From: Rubrolithibacter danxiaensis
Lineage (GTDB): Bacteria > Bacteroidota > Bacteroidia > Sphingobacteriales > Sphingobacteriaceae
Direction of reading: 5' to 3'
Assembly (NCBI RefSeq): GCF_047272945.1
Contig: NZ_JBKOPS010000010.1
Coordinates: 67,360-131,359 of the forward strand
Length of the DNA: 64,000 nt
The position numbers and the translations under genes are program-made. Shown piece after piece: positions 7,813-17,167 of this stretch. The notes beneath the pieces were generated by a model. It was given only the letters and a program-made list of their open reading frames with translations, ran no database searches and was not told the DNA's origin. Within the stretch, counting starts at the first letter, position 1. Every line of letters begins with the position of its first letter.

Positions 7813-10800
7813 ATGAATTATACTAAAACAAACAATCTTTTTGGATGGCTATGTTTTATTGTTGCCGCGGTAACTTATATTTTAACTTTAGAGCCCTCTG
7901 CAAGTTTTTGGGATTGCGGTGAATTTATAGCTGCTGCTTATAAATTACAGATTGTGCACCAGCCGGGTGCTCCGTTATTCTTGATGATACAAAAAGTTTT
8001 CTCGTTGCTTGCCGCCGGAGATCAAACCAAAATTGCTTACTGGATGAATATGGGCTCTGCATTATCCAGTGCAGCCACCATTCTCTTTCTATTCTGGACC
8101 ATTACCGCCCTTGCACGAAAAATTGTATGGAAACAGGGCGAAGAATTAACAAAAGCAAAACTGATGATCATCATTGGTTCGGGTGTTGTTGGTGCTTTAG
8201 CTTATACTTTTTCTGACACTTTCTGGTTTTCTGCCGTTGAATCGGAAGTATATGCCATGTCTTCTCTTTGTACAGCCATTGTATTCTGGGCCATCCTGAA
8301 ATGGGACCATCATGCCGATGAACCCGGAGCTGACAAATGGCTGATCTTTATCGCCTATATCATGGGGCTTTCTATAGGAGTTCACCTCCTCAACCTGCTT
8401 GTTATTCCTGCTATCGCGATAGTTTATTATTTCAGAAGGAATCAGAATATAACTACCAAAGGCACCCTTCTTGCATTGCTGACGGGAATAGTGATACTTG
8501 CAGTTATACAGTATGGAGTTATACAGTATCTCGTAAAATTTGCCGCTTATTTCGACTTGTTCTTTGTTAATACACTGGGATTAGGCTTCGGAACGGGCGT
8601 TTTATTTTTCGCTCTGCTAATAATAGGCGGACTTGTTTATGGAATTATTTATTCCATTAAAAAAGCAAAGCCTGTTTTAAATCTTTCACTCATCTCGCTT
8701 GTATTTATTTTACTTGGATACAGTTCATTTTCGATGATTGTGATACGGGCAAAAGCTGATCCTGTTTTAAACAACAGCGATCCTGATAACGTATTTGCCT
8801 TGTTAAGTTACCTCAACCGTGAGCAATACGGCGACCGCCCGCTTTTATACGGGCAGTATTTTGATTCTCAGCCCATAGACTATAAAGAAGGTGGCAATAT
8901 TTACCGTAAAGGAGAAAATAAATACGAAGTGGCCGGCAAAAAATTCGAACAGGTGTACGACCGTAATACGCTGTTGCCGAGAATGTACAGCGATGATCCG
9001 CAGCATGTAGGTTTTTATCGCGACTGGATGAATATGGGGCAAAGCGAATCGCCTACCTTTGCGCAAAATCTTGGATTTGGATTCAGCTACCAGTTTGGAT
9101 TTATGTATGCCCGCTACTTTTTATGGGATTTTGCAGGGCGTCAAAATGATGATCAGGGGCATGGAAACTATACATCAGGAAACTGGATCAGCGGTATAAA
9201 GCCTTTGGATGCGATGCGTCTGGGATCTCAGGAACATCTTCCACCGAGCATAACCGAAAATAATGCTTATAACCGTTTTTACTTTTTACCCTTAATTCTT
9301 GGCTTAATTGGTGCTTTCTGGCATTTTAAACGTAACCAGAAAGATGCAGGAGTTGTAGGTTTATTATTCTTCTTTACCGGTGTTGCCATCGTTATCTATT
9401 TGAACCAGACACCGCTCCAGCCCAGAGAACGTGACTATGCATATGCAGGTTCTTTTTACGCGTTTACAATATGGATTGGCCTAGGGGTAGCAGGAATTGC
9501 AGAATGGCTTAAAAACAAAGTGAACCCTCTTGGCGCAGGAGCAATTGCAACGGTAATTGGCCTTTTAGCTGCTCCGGTAATCATGGCGAAAGAAGGATGG
9601 AACGATCATGACCGATCTGAAAAATACACAGCAAGAGACTTTGCTATTGATTACCTGGAATCATGCGCTCCGAATGCCATTCTGTTTACCTACGGTGATA
9701 ACGATACCTACCCATTGTGGTATGTTCAGGAAGTAGAAGGTATAAGACCTGACGTTCGTATCGTTAATACAAGCCTTTTGGGTACCGATTGGTATATCCG
9801 CCAGATGAAAGAAAAAACCAACCAGGGGGCTGCACTTCCTATCACCATGCCAAATGCAAAGTTTGTTCAGGGCGTCCGTGATGTTCTGCGGTATTCTGAT
9901 TACCAGTTGAATGGTTCTGTTGAGTTAAAAAGCATATTTGATATCCTAACGTCCGATAATGACAACGATAAAGTAACTATGCAGGATGGAAGTAAAGAAA
10001 ACTTCTTACCAACCAAAAACTTTAAACTTACAGTTGACCCAGAGCAGGTTATCAGTACTAACACAGTAGCACCTACGTTAAAAGACAGCATTACGCCGGT
10101 TATGGAATGGAAATATAACAAGAATTATGTTTCTAAAACTGAACTGGCTATGATTGACATTCTTGCTCACAACAACTGGCAGCGGCCTATTTATTTTGCT
10201 GTAACCGTTCCTAACAGCAACTTTATCGGCCTGGATAAATATTTATACAATGAGGGTTTCGCATACCGCTTACTTCCGCTTAAAACAAATCCTGCAGATT
10301 CAACTGATCAGGAACAAAAGCTGAATGCAGATGTGATGTATAACAATATGATGAACAAGTTCAGATGGGGCAATATGAAGAATGCCTCTTATCTTGACCC
10401 GGAATCTACCCGGATGATCAGCATTATCCTGAAAAGTTTCAATCAGCTGTCAGAAGAGCTTGCCTTAAAGGGTGATAAAGAGAAGGCCAGAAAAGCACTT
10501 CTGAAATCAATTGAAGTGGTTCCTGATAAAAACTATTCGTTTTATTCCGTTTTATACCGTTACTATACAGTTGACCAGTTATATAAGCTAGGCGAAGCAG
10601 CAAAAGCAAATAACCTGGCTACACAAACTGCCGGTTTTATTGCCGCTGAACTTACGTACATGGGAGATATAATACAAAGTGTTGAGAATATTAATTCGAA
10701 TGAAATACAGTTGGGAATGACCGTTTTAAATGAGCTGGCAAAAACGGCAGAAGAAAATAAACAAACAGCTGTTGCTACCAATATAAAAAATAAGCTTCAG

Positions 10801-10836
10801 GGCTTGCAGTCGAGGTTTGGAGCATTGCAGCAGTAG
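7813..10836 (+). CDS. DUF2723 family membrane protein (TMEM260-like)
   Basis: 1007 residues. The N-terminal half holds about a dozen membrane segments (first at about 10-30) with the family signature SFWDCGEFIAAAYKLQIVHQPGAP near residues 29-52. A large periplasmic part follows, and the last 130 residues look helical and TPR-like. Eukaryotic TMEM260 relatives are protein O-mannosyltransferases, and Bacteroidota secrete many O-glycosylated proteins, so a glycosyl-transfer role at the inner membrane is plausible but only inferred. The gene stands alone between the tRNA-Gln promoter and a bidirectional terminator shared with accA. Confidence 0.85.
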   Translation: MNYTKTNNLFGWLCFIVAAVTYILTLEPSASFWDCGEFIAAAYKLQIVHQPGAPLFLMIQKVFSLLAAGDQTKIAYWMNMGSALSSAATILFLFWTITALARKIVWKQGEELTKAKLMIIIGSGVVGALAYTFSDTFWFSAVESEVYAMSSLCTAIVFWAILKWDHHADEPGADKWLIFIAYIMGLSIGVHLLNLLVIPAIAIVYYFRRNQNITTKGTLLALLTGIVILAVIQYGVIQYLVKFAAYFDLFFVNTLGLGFGTGVLFFALLIIGGLVYGIIYSIKKAKPVLNLSLISLVFILLGYSSFSMIVIRAKADPVLNNSDPDNVFALLSYLNREQYGDRPLLYGQYFDSQPIDYKEGGNIYRKGENKYEVAGKKFEQVYDRNTLLPRMYSDDPQHVGFYRDWMNMGQSESPTFAQNLGFGFSYQFGFMYARYFLWDFAGRQNDDQGHGNYTSGNWISGIKPLDAMRLGSQEHLPPSITENNAYNRFYFLPLILGLIGAFWHFKRNQKDAGVVGLLFFFTGVAIVIYLNQTPLQPRERDYAYAGSFYAFTIWIGLGVAGIAEWLKNKVNPLGAGAIATVIGLLAAPVIMAKEGWNDHDRSEKYTARDFAIDYLESCAPNAILFTYGDNDTYPLWYVQEVEGIRPDVRIVNTSLLGTDWYIRQMKEKTNQGAALPITMPNAKFVQGVRDVLRYSDYQLNGSVELKSIFDILTSDNDNDKVTMQDGSKENFLPTKNFKLTVDPEQVISTNTVAPTLKDSITPVMEWKYNKNYVSKTELAMIDILAHNNWQRPIYFAVTVPNSNFIGLDKYLYNEGFAYRLLPLKTNPADSTDQEQKLNADVMYNNMMNKFRWGNMKNASYLDPESTRMISIILKSFNQLSEELALKGDKEKARKALLKSIEVVPDKNYSFYSVLYRYYTVDQLYKLGEAAKANNLATQTAGFIAAELTYMGDIIQSVENINSNEIQLGMTVLNELAKTAEENKQTAVATNIKNKLQGLQSRFGALQQ

Positions 10837-10846
10837 ATAAAAAATA

Positions 10847-10889
10847 CAGTCATAAAAAAAACCTCTTAGCGAGGTTTTTTTTATGACTG
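10847..10889. terminator. bidirectional terminator between DUF2723 gene and accA
   Basis: Long inverted repeat: cagtcataaaaaaaacctc (10847-10865) and its complement (10871-10889) around the loop ttagc. A and T runs inside the arms make it a terminator for both convergent genes. Confidence 0.85.
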
Positions 10890-10901
10890 ATAAATTCGTT
10901 T

Positions 10902-11855
10902 TTACTCTTCAACCACTCCCATAGAACAAAACTTCTCTATACGTTCATCCACCAGTTCATCTATATTTTTTTGACACAACGTTTCGAGATCTTTTATCAG
11001 CTGCTCTTTTAATACTTGCGCCATTTCCTTCGGATCGTTGTGTGCGCCTCCAAGCGGTTCGGGAATTATGCCATCAATCAGTTTATTTTTCAGCATATCT
11101 TCAGCAGTAAGTTTTAAACTATCTGCGGCCCGTTCTTTAAAATCCCAGGTACGCCATAAAATAGCGGAACAGTTTTCGGGAGAAATTACGGAATACCAGG
11201 AATGTTCCAGCATGTACACTTTATCACCAATGCCAATACCCAAAGCTCCACCCGAGGCTCCTTCACCGATAATGATACAAATAACCGGAACTTTTAGCTG
11301 TGCCATTTCCAGCAGGTTCCTTGCAATTGCTTCTCCCTGCCCACGTTCCTCTGCTTCTAAACCCGGATACGCTCCCGGAGTATCAATTAACGTGATAACC
11401 GGTTTGTTAAATTTTTCTGCCAGTTTCATCAAACGAAGTGCTTTGCGGTATCCTTCCGGATTAGCCATACCGAAATTCCGGTATTGGCGCATTTTCGTAT
11501 TTACTCCCTTCTGATGGCCAATCAGCATTACTGTCTGGCCTTCAAGAGAGGCGAAACCACCCACAATCGCTTTATCGTCTTTTACAGTTCTATCGCCGTG
11601 CATTTCAATAAAATCAGTACACATGGATTCAATATACTGCAGTGTATAGGGCCTTTCCGGATGACGGGATATTTGTACTTTTTGCCAGCCGGTCAGATTA
11701 GAATAGATCTCTTTCTTGGCTGTCTCCAGTTTTTCCTCCAATTCGTTTAGTGTTGCAGACATATTTACCTTTGTTTTTTCTGCAACTTGTTTAACTTTAT
11801 CTATTTGCTGCTGCAGATCAGCAATCGGCTTCTCAAATTCGAATGAAGTTTTCAT
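10902..11855 (-). CDS. accA: acetyl-CoA carboxylase carboxyltransferase subunit alpha
   Basis: 317 residues from ATG 11855 (a TTG one codon earlier is less likely). Subunit alpha of the carboxyltransferase that moves the carboxyl group from biotin on AccB to acetyl-CoA, the first step of fatty acid synthesis. Coiled N-terminus (about 5-50), then the crotonase-fold core with MHGDRTVKDDKAIVGGFAS, GAYPGLEAEERGQGEAIARNL and GEGASGGALGIGIGD. The biotin carboxylase and carrier subunits are in the window at 46.5-48.4 kb; accD is not seen. Confidence 0.96.
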   Translation of the reverse strand: MKTSFEFEKPIADLQQQIDKVKQVAEKTKVNMSATLNELEEKLETAKKEIYSNLTGWQKVQISRHPERPYTLQYIESMCTDFIEMHGDRTVKDDKAIVGGFASLEGQTVMLIGHQKGVNTKMRQYRNFGMANPEGYRKALRLMKLAEKFNKPVITLIDTPGAYPGLEAEERGQGEAIARNLLEMAQLKVPVICIIIGEGASGGALGIGIGDKVYMLEHSWYSVISPENCSAILWRTWDFKERAADSLKLTAEDMLKNKLIDGIIPEPLGGAHNDPKEMAQVLKEQLIKDLETLCQKNIDELVDERIEKFCSMGVVEE

Positions 11856-12050
11856 CAAGAAATTTTTACAGGGGGCTAAATTAGCTAATTAAGAGGCGAA
11901 ATTAAAACACAAAGCATATTAATATCATTGATACTACATCTAAACACCTATAAAACCCGTATGTTATCCATATAATTATCTAGAGAAATTAACGTTTTCT
12001 ATTTATTTATTTACTAAAGATAAAAATCAAACAACCCTAAATTAATATTC

Positions 12051-12383
12051 ATGTCAACGTACTACAATCCTGAAGATTTAAAAAAATTTTCGCAAATCGG
12101 TGAATTTCAGCAAGAGCTGGCAGACAAGTTTTTCAGCTATTACGGTGATGTTTTTAAAGAAGGCGCACTTACAGCCAGGGAAAAATCGCTTATCGCATTA
12201 GCTGTTTCCCACGCCGTTCAGTGCCCTTATTGTATTGATGCTTATACCGTAGATACGATGGAAAAAGGATGTACTGAACAGCAAATGATGGAAGCTGTAC
12301 ACGTTACTGCTGCTATCAGAGGTGGAGCCTCACTTGTACACGGCGTACAAATGATGAATAAGGTAAAAGAACTATCTATGTGA
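12051..12383 (+). CDS. arsenosugar biosynthesis-associated peroxidase-like (AhpD/CMD family) protein
   Basis: 110 residues of the carboxymuconolactone decarboxylase/AhpD fold, with the redox motif CPYC at Cys58/Cys61 followed by the helix IDAYTVDTMEKG and HVTAAIRGGASLVHG. NCBI knows a branch of this family (arsenosugar biosynthesis-associated peroxidase-like protein) that always lies next to the ArsS radical SAM gene, as here. It is the first gene of a six-gene run; its stop overlaps the next start (TGATG). The likely role is thiol-based reduction or peroxide removal during arsenic handling; the reaction is not established. The 192 bases upstream are A/T-rich and shared with accA on the other strand; I see no clear promoter or ArsR-type palindrome there. 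Confidence 0.85.
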   Translation: MSTYYNPEDLKKFSQIGEFQQELADKFFSYYGDVFKEGALTAREKSLIALAVSHAVQCPYCIDAYTVDTMEKGCTEQQMMEAVHVTAAIRGGASLVHGVQMMNKVKELSM

Positions 12384-13417
12384 TGAAAAGTCTGGCTGTT
12401 TTACAACATCCTTTATCGTCTCCTGCTGCTCAGCTGGATGTGCTTTCTTCGGGAGAAAGAAAATCCTTTAAAAGTAGTATGGAAAATGCCGGTTTATATC
12501 CCCTTAAGCCTACCGGGATTGAAATTTTTCAGGTAAACGTAGGCAAGCAATGCAATCAAACCTGTAAGCATTGCCATGTAGATGCAGGACCGGATCGTAA
12601 GGAGCGAATGAGCAGAGAAACAATGGAGCAATGCCTGGATATAATCAAAAATGCAGGTATTCACACAGTAGATATTACCGGAGGAGCACCCGAAATGCAT
12701 CCTGACTTTCGCTGGTTCGTTGCAGAATGTGCTGGCTTGGGCAAAAAAGTAATGGTGCGATGCAATCTTACTATTATACTTGCAAACAAGAAATACCACG
12801 ATCTGCCCGAATTCTATAAACAACACGATGTGGAAGTAGTCAGTTCATTGCCCTTTTACAATGCAGACAGAACTGACCGCCAGCGTGGGGCCGGAGTTTT
12901 TGAGCAATCTATAAAAGCATTACAGTTACTGAATGCCGTTGGCTATGGCATAGACGGATCAGGCCTTCTGCTGAACCTTGTTTACAATCCGTCAGGAGCC
13001 TTTCTGCCCGGATCGCAGCACGACCTTGAAGTTCAATTTAAAAAGGCGTTGTTAAAGGATTATGCCGTCAGTTTTAATAACTTATTTACCATCACCAATA
13101 TTCCCATCAGCCGCTTCCTTGAATTTTTAGTTTCCAGTGGAAATTATGATGCTTACATGGAGAAGCTAATTAATGCTTTTAATCCACTGGCTGCAGAAGG
13201 AGTTATGTGCCGTAATACAATTTCTGTAAGTTGGGACGGATATTTATATGATTGCGATTTCAACCAGATGCTTAACCTCCAAGTAGATCAAGTAAGCTCC
13301 CGTCATATAAGTTCATTCAATCTTGATCTCCTTAACAAAAGATCCATTGTTCTTAACCAGCACTGCTACGGCTGCACCGCAGGAGCGGGTTCAAGCTGCG
13401 GAGGAGCAACTGTATAA
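12383..13417 (+). CDS. arsS: arsenosugar biosynthesis radical SAM protein ArsS
   Basis: 344 residues from ATG 12383; an overlapping GTG at 12380 is the alternative. The radical SAM cluster motif CNQTCKHC gives Cys57, Cys61 and Cys64. The family tail is present: HCYGCTAGAGSSCGG at the C-terminus. In some organisms this tail holds selenocysteine; here all positions are Cys and there is no in-frame TGA. ArsS is reported to work after ArsM, moving a 5-deoxyadenosyl group onto dimethylarsenic to build the arsenosugar core. Its partner arsM is not in this operon; the only arsM of the window is at 61994-62839. The start overlaps the upstream stop, indicating translational coupling. Confidence 0.92.
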   Translation: MKSLAVLQHPLSSPAAQLDVLSSGERKSFKSSMENAGLYPLKPTGIEIFQVNVGKQCNQTCKHCHVDAGPDRKERMSRETMEQCLDIIKNAGIHTVDITGGAPEMHPDFRWFVAECAGLGKKVMVRCNLTIILANKKYHDLPEFYKQHDVEVVSSLPFYNADRTDRQRGAGVFEQSIKALQLLNAVGYGIDGSGLLLNLVYNPSGAFLPGSQHDLEVQFKKALLKDYAVSFNNLFTITNIPISRFLEFLVSSGNYDAYMEKLINAFNPLAAEGVMCRNTISVSWDGYLYDCDFNQMLNLQVDQVSSRHISSFNLDLLNKRSIVLNQHCYGCTAGAGSSCGGATV

Positions 13418-13420
13418 CAA

Positions 13421-14407
13421 ATGAACTCAGGCAATGCGTTACTGATCTTTGTAAAAAACTCCATTTATGGGAAAGTAAAAACACGGCTGGCTGCAACAGC
13501 TGGTAACGACCTTGCATTGGATGTATATAAAAAATTAGTCTCACACACCTTTGAAATAACAACCAGTATCCAGTGCAATAAAATAATTTTCTATTCTGAT
13601 TTTATTCCAGCTGCCGAAAAACGGCCATCGGGATTTGATTTTCAGATTCAGAAGGGAACAGACCTAGGGGAGCGAATGCTAAATGCAATGCATTACGCGT
13701 TTGCGAGAAGCTATACTAACGTATTGATTATCGGCAGCGATTGCCTCGAACTGGAAACTTCCATCATAATTCACGCTTATAAATTGCTGGAGAACAATGA
13801 AGCAGTAATTGGACCTGCCACAGATGGAGGATATTATTTAATCGGATTAAAAAAACCATTTGAAAAGCTCTTTAAAAACAAAAACTGGAGCACTCAATAT
13901 GTTTTTAATGAAACGGTACAGGAATGTATTAATAATGATATAACTTATACAACGCTTCAAACACTTTCTGATATTGATACCGAAAAAGATCTATTAGCAA
14001 CTTTACAACATTCACCCCATAACATGAACGTCAAGAATCTCACTCTGATTTTTGTTTATAATGCCGACAGCGACCTTTTCAGCTCGGTTACAGATTTTGT
14101 TCATAAACTGATAAGCCCTTCAACTTATGACTGCAATCTCTGCGCTCTTACTTACCATAATTTTGGAATTAAGAAAGAATGGAAAGAATTTATTGAAAGC
14201 ACCGGAGCTCGCTTTCGCTTTCTGCATAAAGACGAGTTTGAAGAAATGTATGAAGTACCTGCTGATCTTCCCGCTGTTTTTTATCTCTCTAAAGAATTAC
14301 CCAAACAGCTTATAAGCGCTTCAGAAATAAATAGCTGCAAAAGCTTAGACCAACTTAAGTCGCTTGTTTCCGCACGGATAAGAATTCTTGAATTTACAGA
14401 TGTATGA
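13421..14407 (+). CDS. TIGR04282-type glycosyltransferase fused to a C-terminal unknown domain
   Basis: 328 residues. Residues 1-200 are the TIGR04282 arsenosugar-associated nucleotidyl/glycosyl transferase (LLIFVKNSIYGKVKTRLAATAG, then IIGSDCLEL and IGPATDGGYYLIGLKKP). The usual family length is about 200-230 residues. Residues 202-328 add a separate domain starting MNVKNLTLIFVYNADSD, with a CNLC pair and FLHKDEFEEMYE; stand-alone bacterial proteins of about 120 residues of this kind exist with no known function. The fused domain begins at an internal Met codon (14024) with no ribosome site before it, as if two genes had joined. Spacing to arsS is 3 bases and the stop overlaps the next start by 4. 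Confidence 0.85.
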   Translation: MNSGNALLIFVKNSIYGKVKTRLAATAGNDLALDVYKKLVSHTFEITTSIQCNKIIFYSDFIPAAEKRPSGFDFQIQKGTDLGERMLNAMHYAFARSYTNVLIIGSDCLELETSIIIHAYKLLENNEAVIGPATDGGYYLIGLKKPFEKLFKNKNWSTQYVFNETVQECINNDITYTTLQTLSDIDTEKDLLATLQHSPHNMNVKNLTLIFVYNADSDLFSSVTDFVHKLISPSTYDCNLCALTYHNFGIKKEWKEFIESTGARFRFLHKDEFEEMYEVPADLPAVFYLSKELPKQLISASEINSCKSLDQLKSLVSARIRILEFTDV

Positions 14408-15102
14408 TCAGCGTTATTATTCCCGCATTTAATGAAGAAGCTGAAATCAAAAGTACCATCCGCCGGATATTTGGAGCAGCGGATCGTTCGCTAATTCGGG
14501 AAATCATTGTTGTTGACGGAGGAAGTACCGACAATACCGTAAATGAAGCAGAACAGGCAGGAGCAAAAGTAATTGCAAGTCCTGAAAAAGGGAGAGCCCC
14601 TCAACTGAATGCAGGAGCAAAAGCTGCAGTAAGCGATATCCTTTACTTTTTGCATGCGGATTCTATCCCTCCCCAAAACTTCACTCAAGATATTATTTTC
14701 GCTGTACATAAAGGATTTGAAAGTGGCTGTTATCGTTTGGCTTTTGATTACGATCATTGGTTTTTAAAAGCAAATTGCTGGTTTACACGTTTCAATATTA
14801 ATGCGGTAAGATTTGGCGACCAAAGCCTTTTTGTAAGCAAGCGTGTTTTTGAAAAAGCCGGAGGATTTGATGAAAGCCTGATCGTAATGGAAGATCAGGA
14901 AATTATTTCCCGTATCCGGCAATACAGCAAGTTTATAGTAATGAAGAAACAGGTAATAACTTCTGCACGCAAATATCTGGATAATGGCTTTTTCAAAATG
15001 CAGGCAATTTTTACTTTAATTTATTTAATGTATAAATTAGGATACAGCCAGCAAAGCCTGTTAAAGACATACCGGCATCTTATTCATCAGAATAAACTTT
15101 AA
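14404..15102 (+). CDS. TIGR04283-type glycosyltransferase family 2
   Basis: 232 residues, normal for the TIGR04283 arsenosugar-associated family. GT-A fold: SVIIPAFNEEAEI at the N-terminus, VVDGGSTDNTVNEAEQAGAKV, LHADSIPP (the metal-binding DxD variant HAD) and FDESLIVMEDQEIISRIRQ. It is expected to add a sugar or glycerol-type group in the arsenosugar route. Start overlaps the upstream stop by 4 bases (ATGA), so translation is coupled to the fused glycosyltransferase. Confidence 0.9.
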   Translation: MISVIIPAFNEEAEIKSTIRRIFGAADRSLIREIIVVDGGSTDNTVNEAEQAGAKVIASPEKGRAPQLNAGAKAAVSDILYFLHADSIPPQNFTQDIIFAVHKGFESGCYRLAFDYDHWFLKANCWFTRFNINAVRFGDQSLFVSKRVFEKAGGFDESLIVMEDQEIISRIRQYSKFIVMKKQVITSARKYLDNGFFKMQAIFTLIYLMYKLGYSQQSLLKTYRHLIHQNKL

Positions 15103-15104
15103 CT

Positions 15105-16172
15105 ATGAAACCAAATGATGAAAACGCGAAATTACCTCCGGAAGAACGTCCGTTTCGTATCCTGATAATTTCCGGCTCACAGCGGCGTCAATACAATTGC
15201 CCCGGTGTAGATTCAAAATCAAGAATGCTGCTGTTGAGGATGGCTGCTAATTTGCCTCAGGAATGGGAAATCGATTATGAAGACCTGGGTAATGTTTTTG
15301 GAAGGCCGAAGATTCAAAGTTGTAATGCCTGTGTCTCTACTTCAATGGCCTTATGCGTATGGCCTTGCAACTGTTATAAAAAAAATGACAAAAACGAACC
15401 GGATCTGATGTGGGATTTTGATTTATATGCACGGTTAGACATGGCAGATGCATGGGCAATTATTGGCCCTATCAACTGGTACGGACCAACAAGCAATTTA
15501 AAATTGTTGTTTGACAGGCTGGTGTGCATGAATGGCGGAAATCCTGATGAAAAATCAATAGATCATAAAAATCCGGAAAAGGCAATGCAGCTTGAACATA
15601 CTGAAGAGTGGAAGAAAATGAGCCTAAATCATCTGGAAGGAAGAACAGCGGGGTTCTTCTGTTACGGAGACCTTGGAGGAGATGAACTTGATAAAACCGG
15701 AAGGCCCAAAATTTTGTCGCATAAAGCATACTTTGATCCCGAAAAGGAGCCGTATGAAAACGAACGTTTAGCTTACCAGTCGCTGGTATGGCAGTGTCGC
15801 TACGGAGGGATTGAAGTCCCGGATCATTTATGGAAGTATGCTTTAACGGGAAAAGATAAAAAATACAGCGACAATCAGGCAGAAGACTTGTTGCAGGACG
15901 AAAACTTTCTTAAAGAATTTGATTCCTGGACAATTGATTTTGCCGCTTTCATCCGTTCTAAAGGAAAAGTACAACCGGGAAAATACAGAGCATTCGGCTA
16001 TCAGCCTCCCGGCCATTTCTGGAAAGAACTAAAATTGGGCTGGCGTTATTTCAGGTTGATGACAGGTATACCGCCAAAAAATTCTTCGCCTTATAAGCAG
16101 CAGAAATTCAACCTTAATGATGATATTACCTTAAAACCCAAAGAAGGCGAAGGAAAAAAACTAAGAGAATAA
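15105..16172 (+). CDS. NAD(P)H-dependent FMN reductase-like flavoprotein, Cys-rich
   Basis: 355 residues with a flavodoxin-like start (FRILIISGSQRRQ, a phosphate-binding loop for FMN) and the second flavin loop GPINWYGPTSNLKLLFDRL. Between them is a Cys-rich stretch CNACVSTSMALCVWPCNCY (about residues 70-90) that recalls metal or cluster binding, and a long C-terminal part unlike ArsH (about 230 residues). Family knowledge supports an NAD(P)H-dependent reductase; the substrate is inferred from context to be an intermediate of the arsenosugar operon, whose other genes sit 2 and 5 bases away. Confidence 0.75.
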   Translation: MKPNDENAKLPPEERPFRILIISGSQRRQYNCPGVDSKSRMLLLRMAANLPQEWEIDYEDLGNVFGRPKIQSCNACVSTSMALCVWPCNCYKKNDKNEPDLMWDFDLYARLDMADAWAIIGPINWYGPTSNLKLLFDRLVCMNGGNPDEKSIDHKNPEKAMQLEHTEEWKKMSLNHLEGRTAGFFCYGDLGGDELDKTGRPKILSHKAYFDPEKEPYENERLAYQSLVWQCRYGGIEVPDHLWKYALTGKDKKYSDNQAEDLLQDENFLKEFDSWTIDFAAFIRSKGKVQPGKYRAFGYQPPGHFWKELKLGWRYFRLMTGIPPKNSSPYKQQKFNLNDDITLKPKEGEGKKLRE

Positions 16173-16177
16173 TAAAA

Positions 16178-17020
16178 ATGAATTTTTCACACCCTCTGCT
16201 TGACGATGTTGGCTCTCCGATTCTGATCACCTTATTTATTTTCCTTTTTATCCTGGAAAGTAAATATGAATTACGAAAAAGAATACAATCTCGCTGGAAA
16301 AGAATAAGAATTAATGTAGCAATTGCCTTCATTTCCTTCCTGTTCCTGCGGCTGCTTTTTATACCGGTAGTGGTATGGATTGCCAGTAAAAACCAGGATT
16401 GGAAAATTGGATTGAATCATTTACTTGAACTTCCGGTATGGGTAGAATTTGCAATTGGATTTCTCCTGTTGGATTATACAAATTACGTATGGCATGTTAT
16501 AAATCATAAAATCCCTTTTTTATGGCGCTTTCATCAAGTTCACCATTCAGATCTGGACCTGGATTTAACAACCGCCACCCGGTTCCATTTTGGTGAACTG
16601 ATAACTTCGGTTGTATTCAGAGGGGCAGCTACCTTACTTATCGGGGCAACGCCCGAATTAGTACTTGTTTATGAAATAATATTTGAAGCGGCAACAAATT
16701 TCCACCACAGCAACTGGAAGCTGCCCCTTAAAACAGAAAAGGCTTTAAATCTTTTTATTGTTACTCCCCGAATGCATGGAATTCATCACTCCATTGTTAA
16801 AAAAGAAACAGACAGTAATTTTTCAGTTATTTTCTCCTTTTGGGATCGCATTTCAAATTCCTTAAAACTTAACATTCCCCAGGAAGAGTTGATAATAGGA
16901 GTACCTTATTTCCGCGACCCGAATGAGCTTAACGTTACTAAACTGATTACCATGCCATTAAAAAAAACGCCTGCATGGCAATTGCCTCATGGTGAAACTC
17001 CGGAAAGACATAATCAGTGA
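16178..17020 (+). CDS. sterol desaturase/fatty acid hydroxylase family membrane di-iron protein
   Basis: 280 residues with four hydrophobic segments (about 12-28, 45-68, 85-105, 150-170) and the histidine clusters of membrane di-iron hydroxylases: HVINH, HQVHHSD, NFHHSN and HGIHHS. These ligands build the site that hydroxylates or desaturates lipids with O2. It is the last gene of the arsenosugar operon, 5 bases after the flavoprotein, which could feed it electrons. Its presence hints that the arsenic product may be lipid-linked, but a carotenoid or membrane-lipid substrate is equally possible. It is longer than typical CrtZ (about 160-170 residues), so I do not call it the missing carotene hydroxylase. 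Confidence 0.85.
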   Translation: MNFSHPLLDDVGSPILITLFIFLFILESKYELRKRIQSRWKRIRINVAIAFISFLFLRLLFIPVVVWIASKNQDWKIGLNHLLELPVWVEFAIGFLLLDYTNYVWHVINHKIPFLWRFHQVHHSDLDLDLTTATRFHFGELITSVVFRGAATLLIGATPELVLVYEIIFEAATNFHHSNWKLPLKTEKALNLFIVTPRMHGIHHSIVKKETDSNFSVIFSFWDRISNSLKLNIPQEELIIGVPYFRDPNELNVTKLITMPLKKTPAWQLPHGETPERHNQ

Positions 17021-17167
17021 AAACAAAATTCGCACGTGAGAAATATTTACAGTTTTATTTCACATCCGTGTATTTTGCTTTACAAAATGTAATTAGCAGA
17101 AACATAAGGGCTTCCTGGCAGTTTCCTTCTTAATTCAATATAATACACGGACAAAGTTTAAGTCGTC

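Noticed and set aside
13369..13417. Selenocysteine codon in the ArsS tail
   Set aside because: All tail positions are Cys codons and the frame ends in TAA, so there is no TGA to read through.
16178..17020. Carotene hydroxylase CrtZ for the carotenoid cluster
   Set aside because: Too long for CrtZ and coupled to the arsenosugar operon rather than to crt genes.
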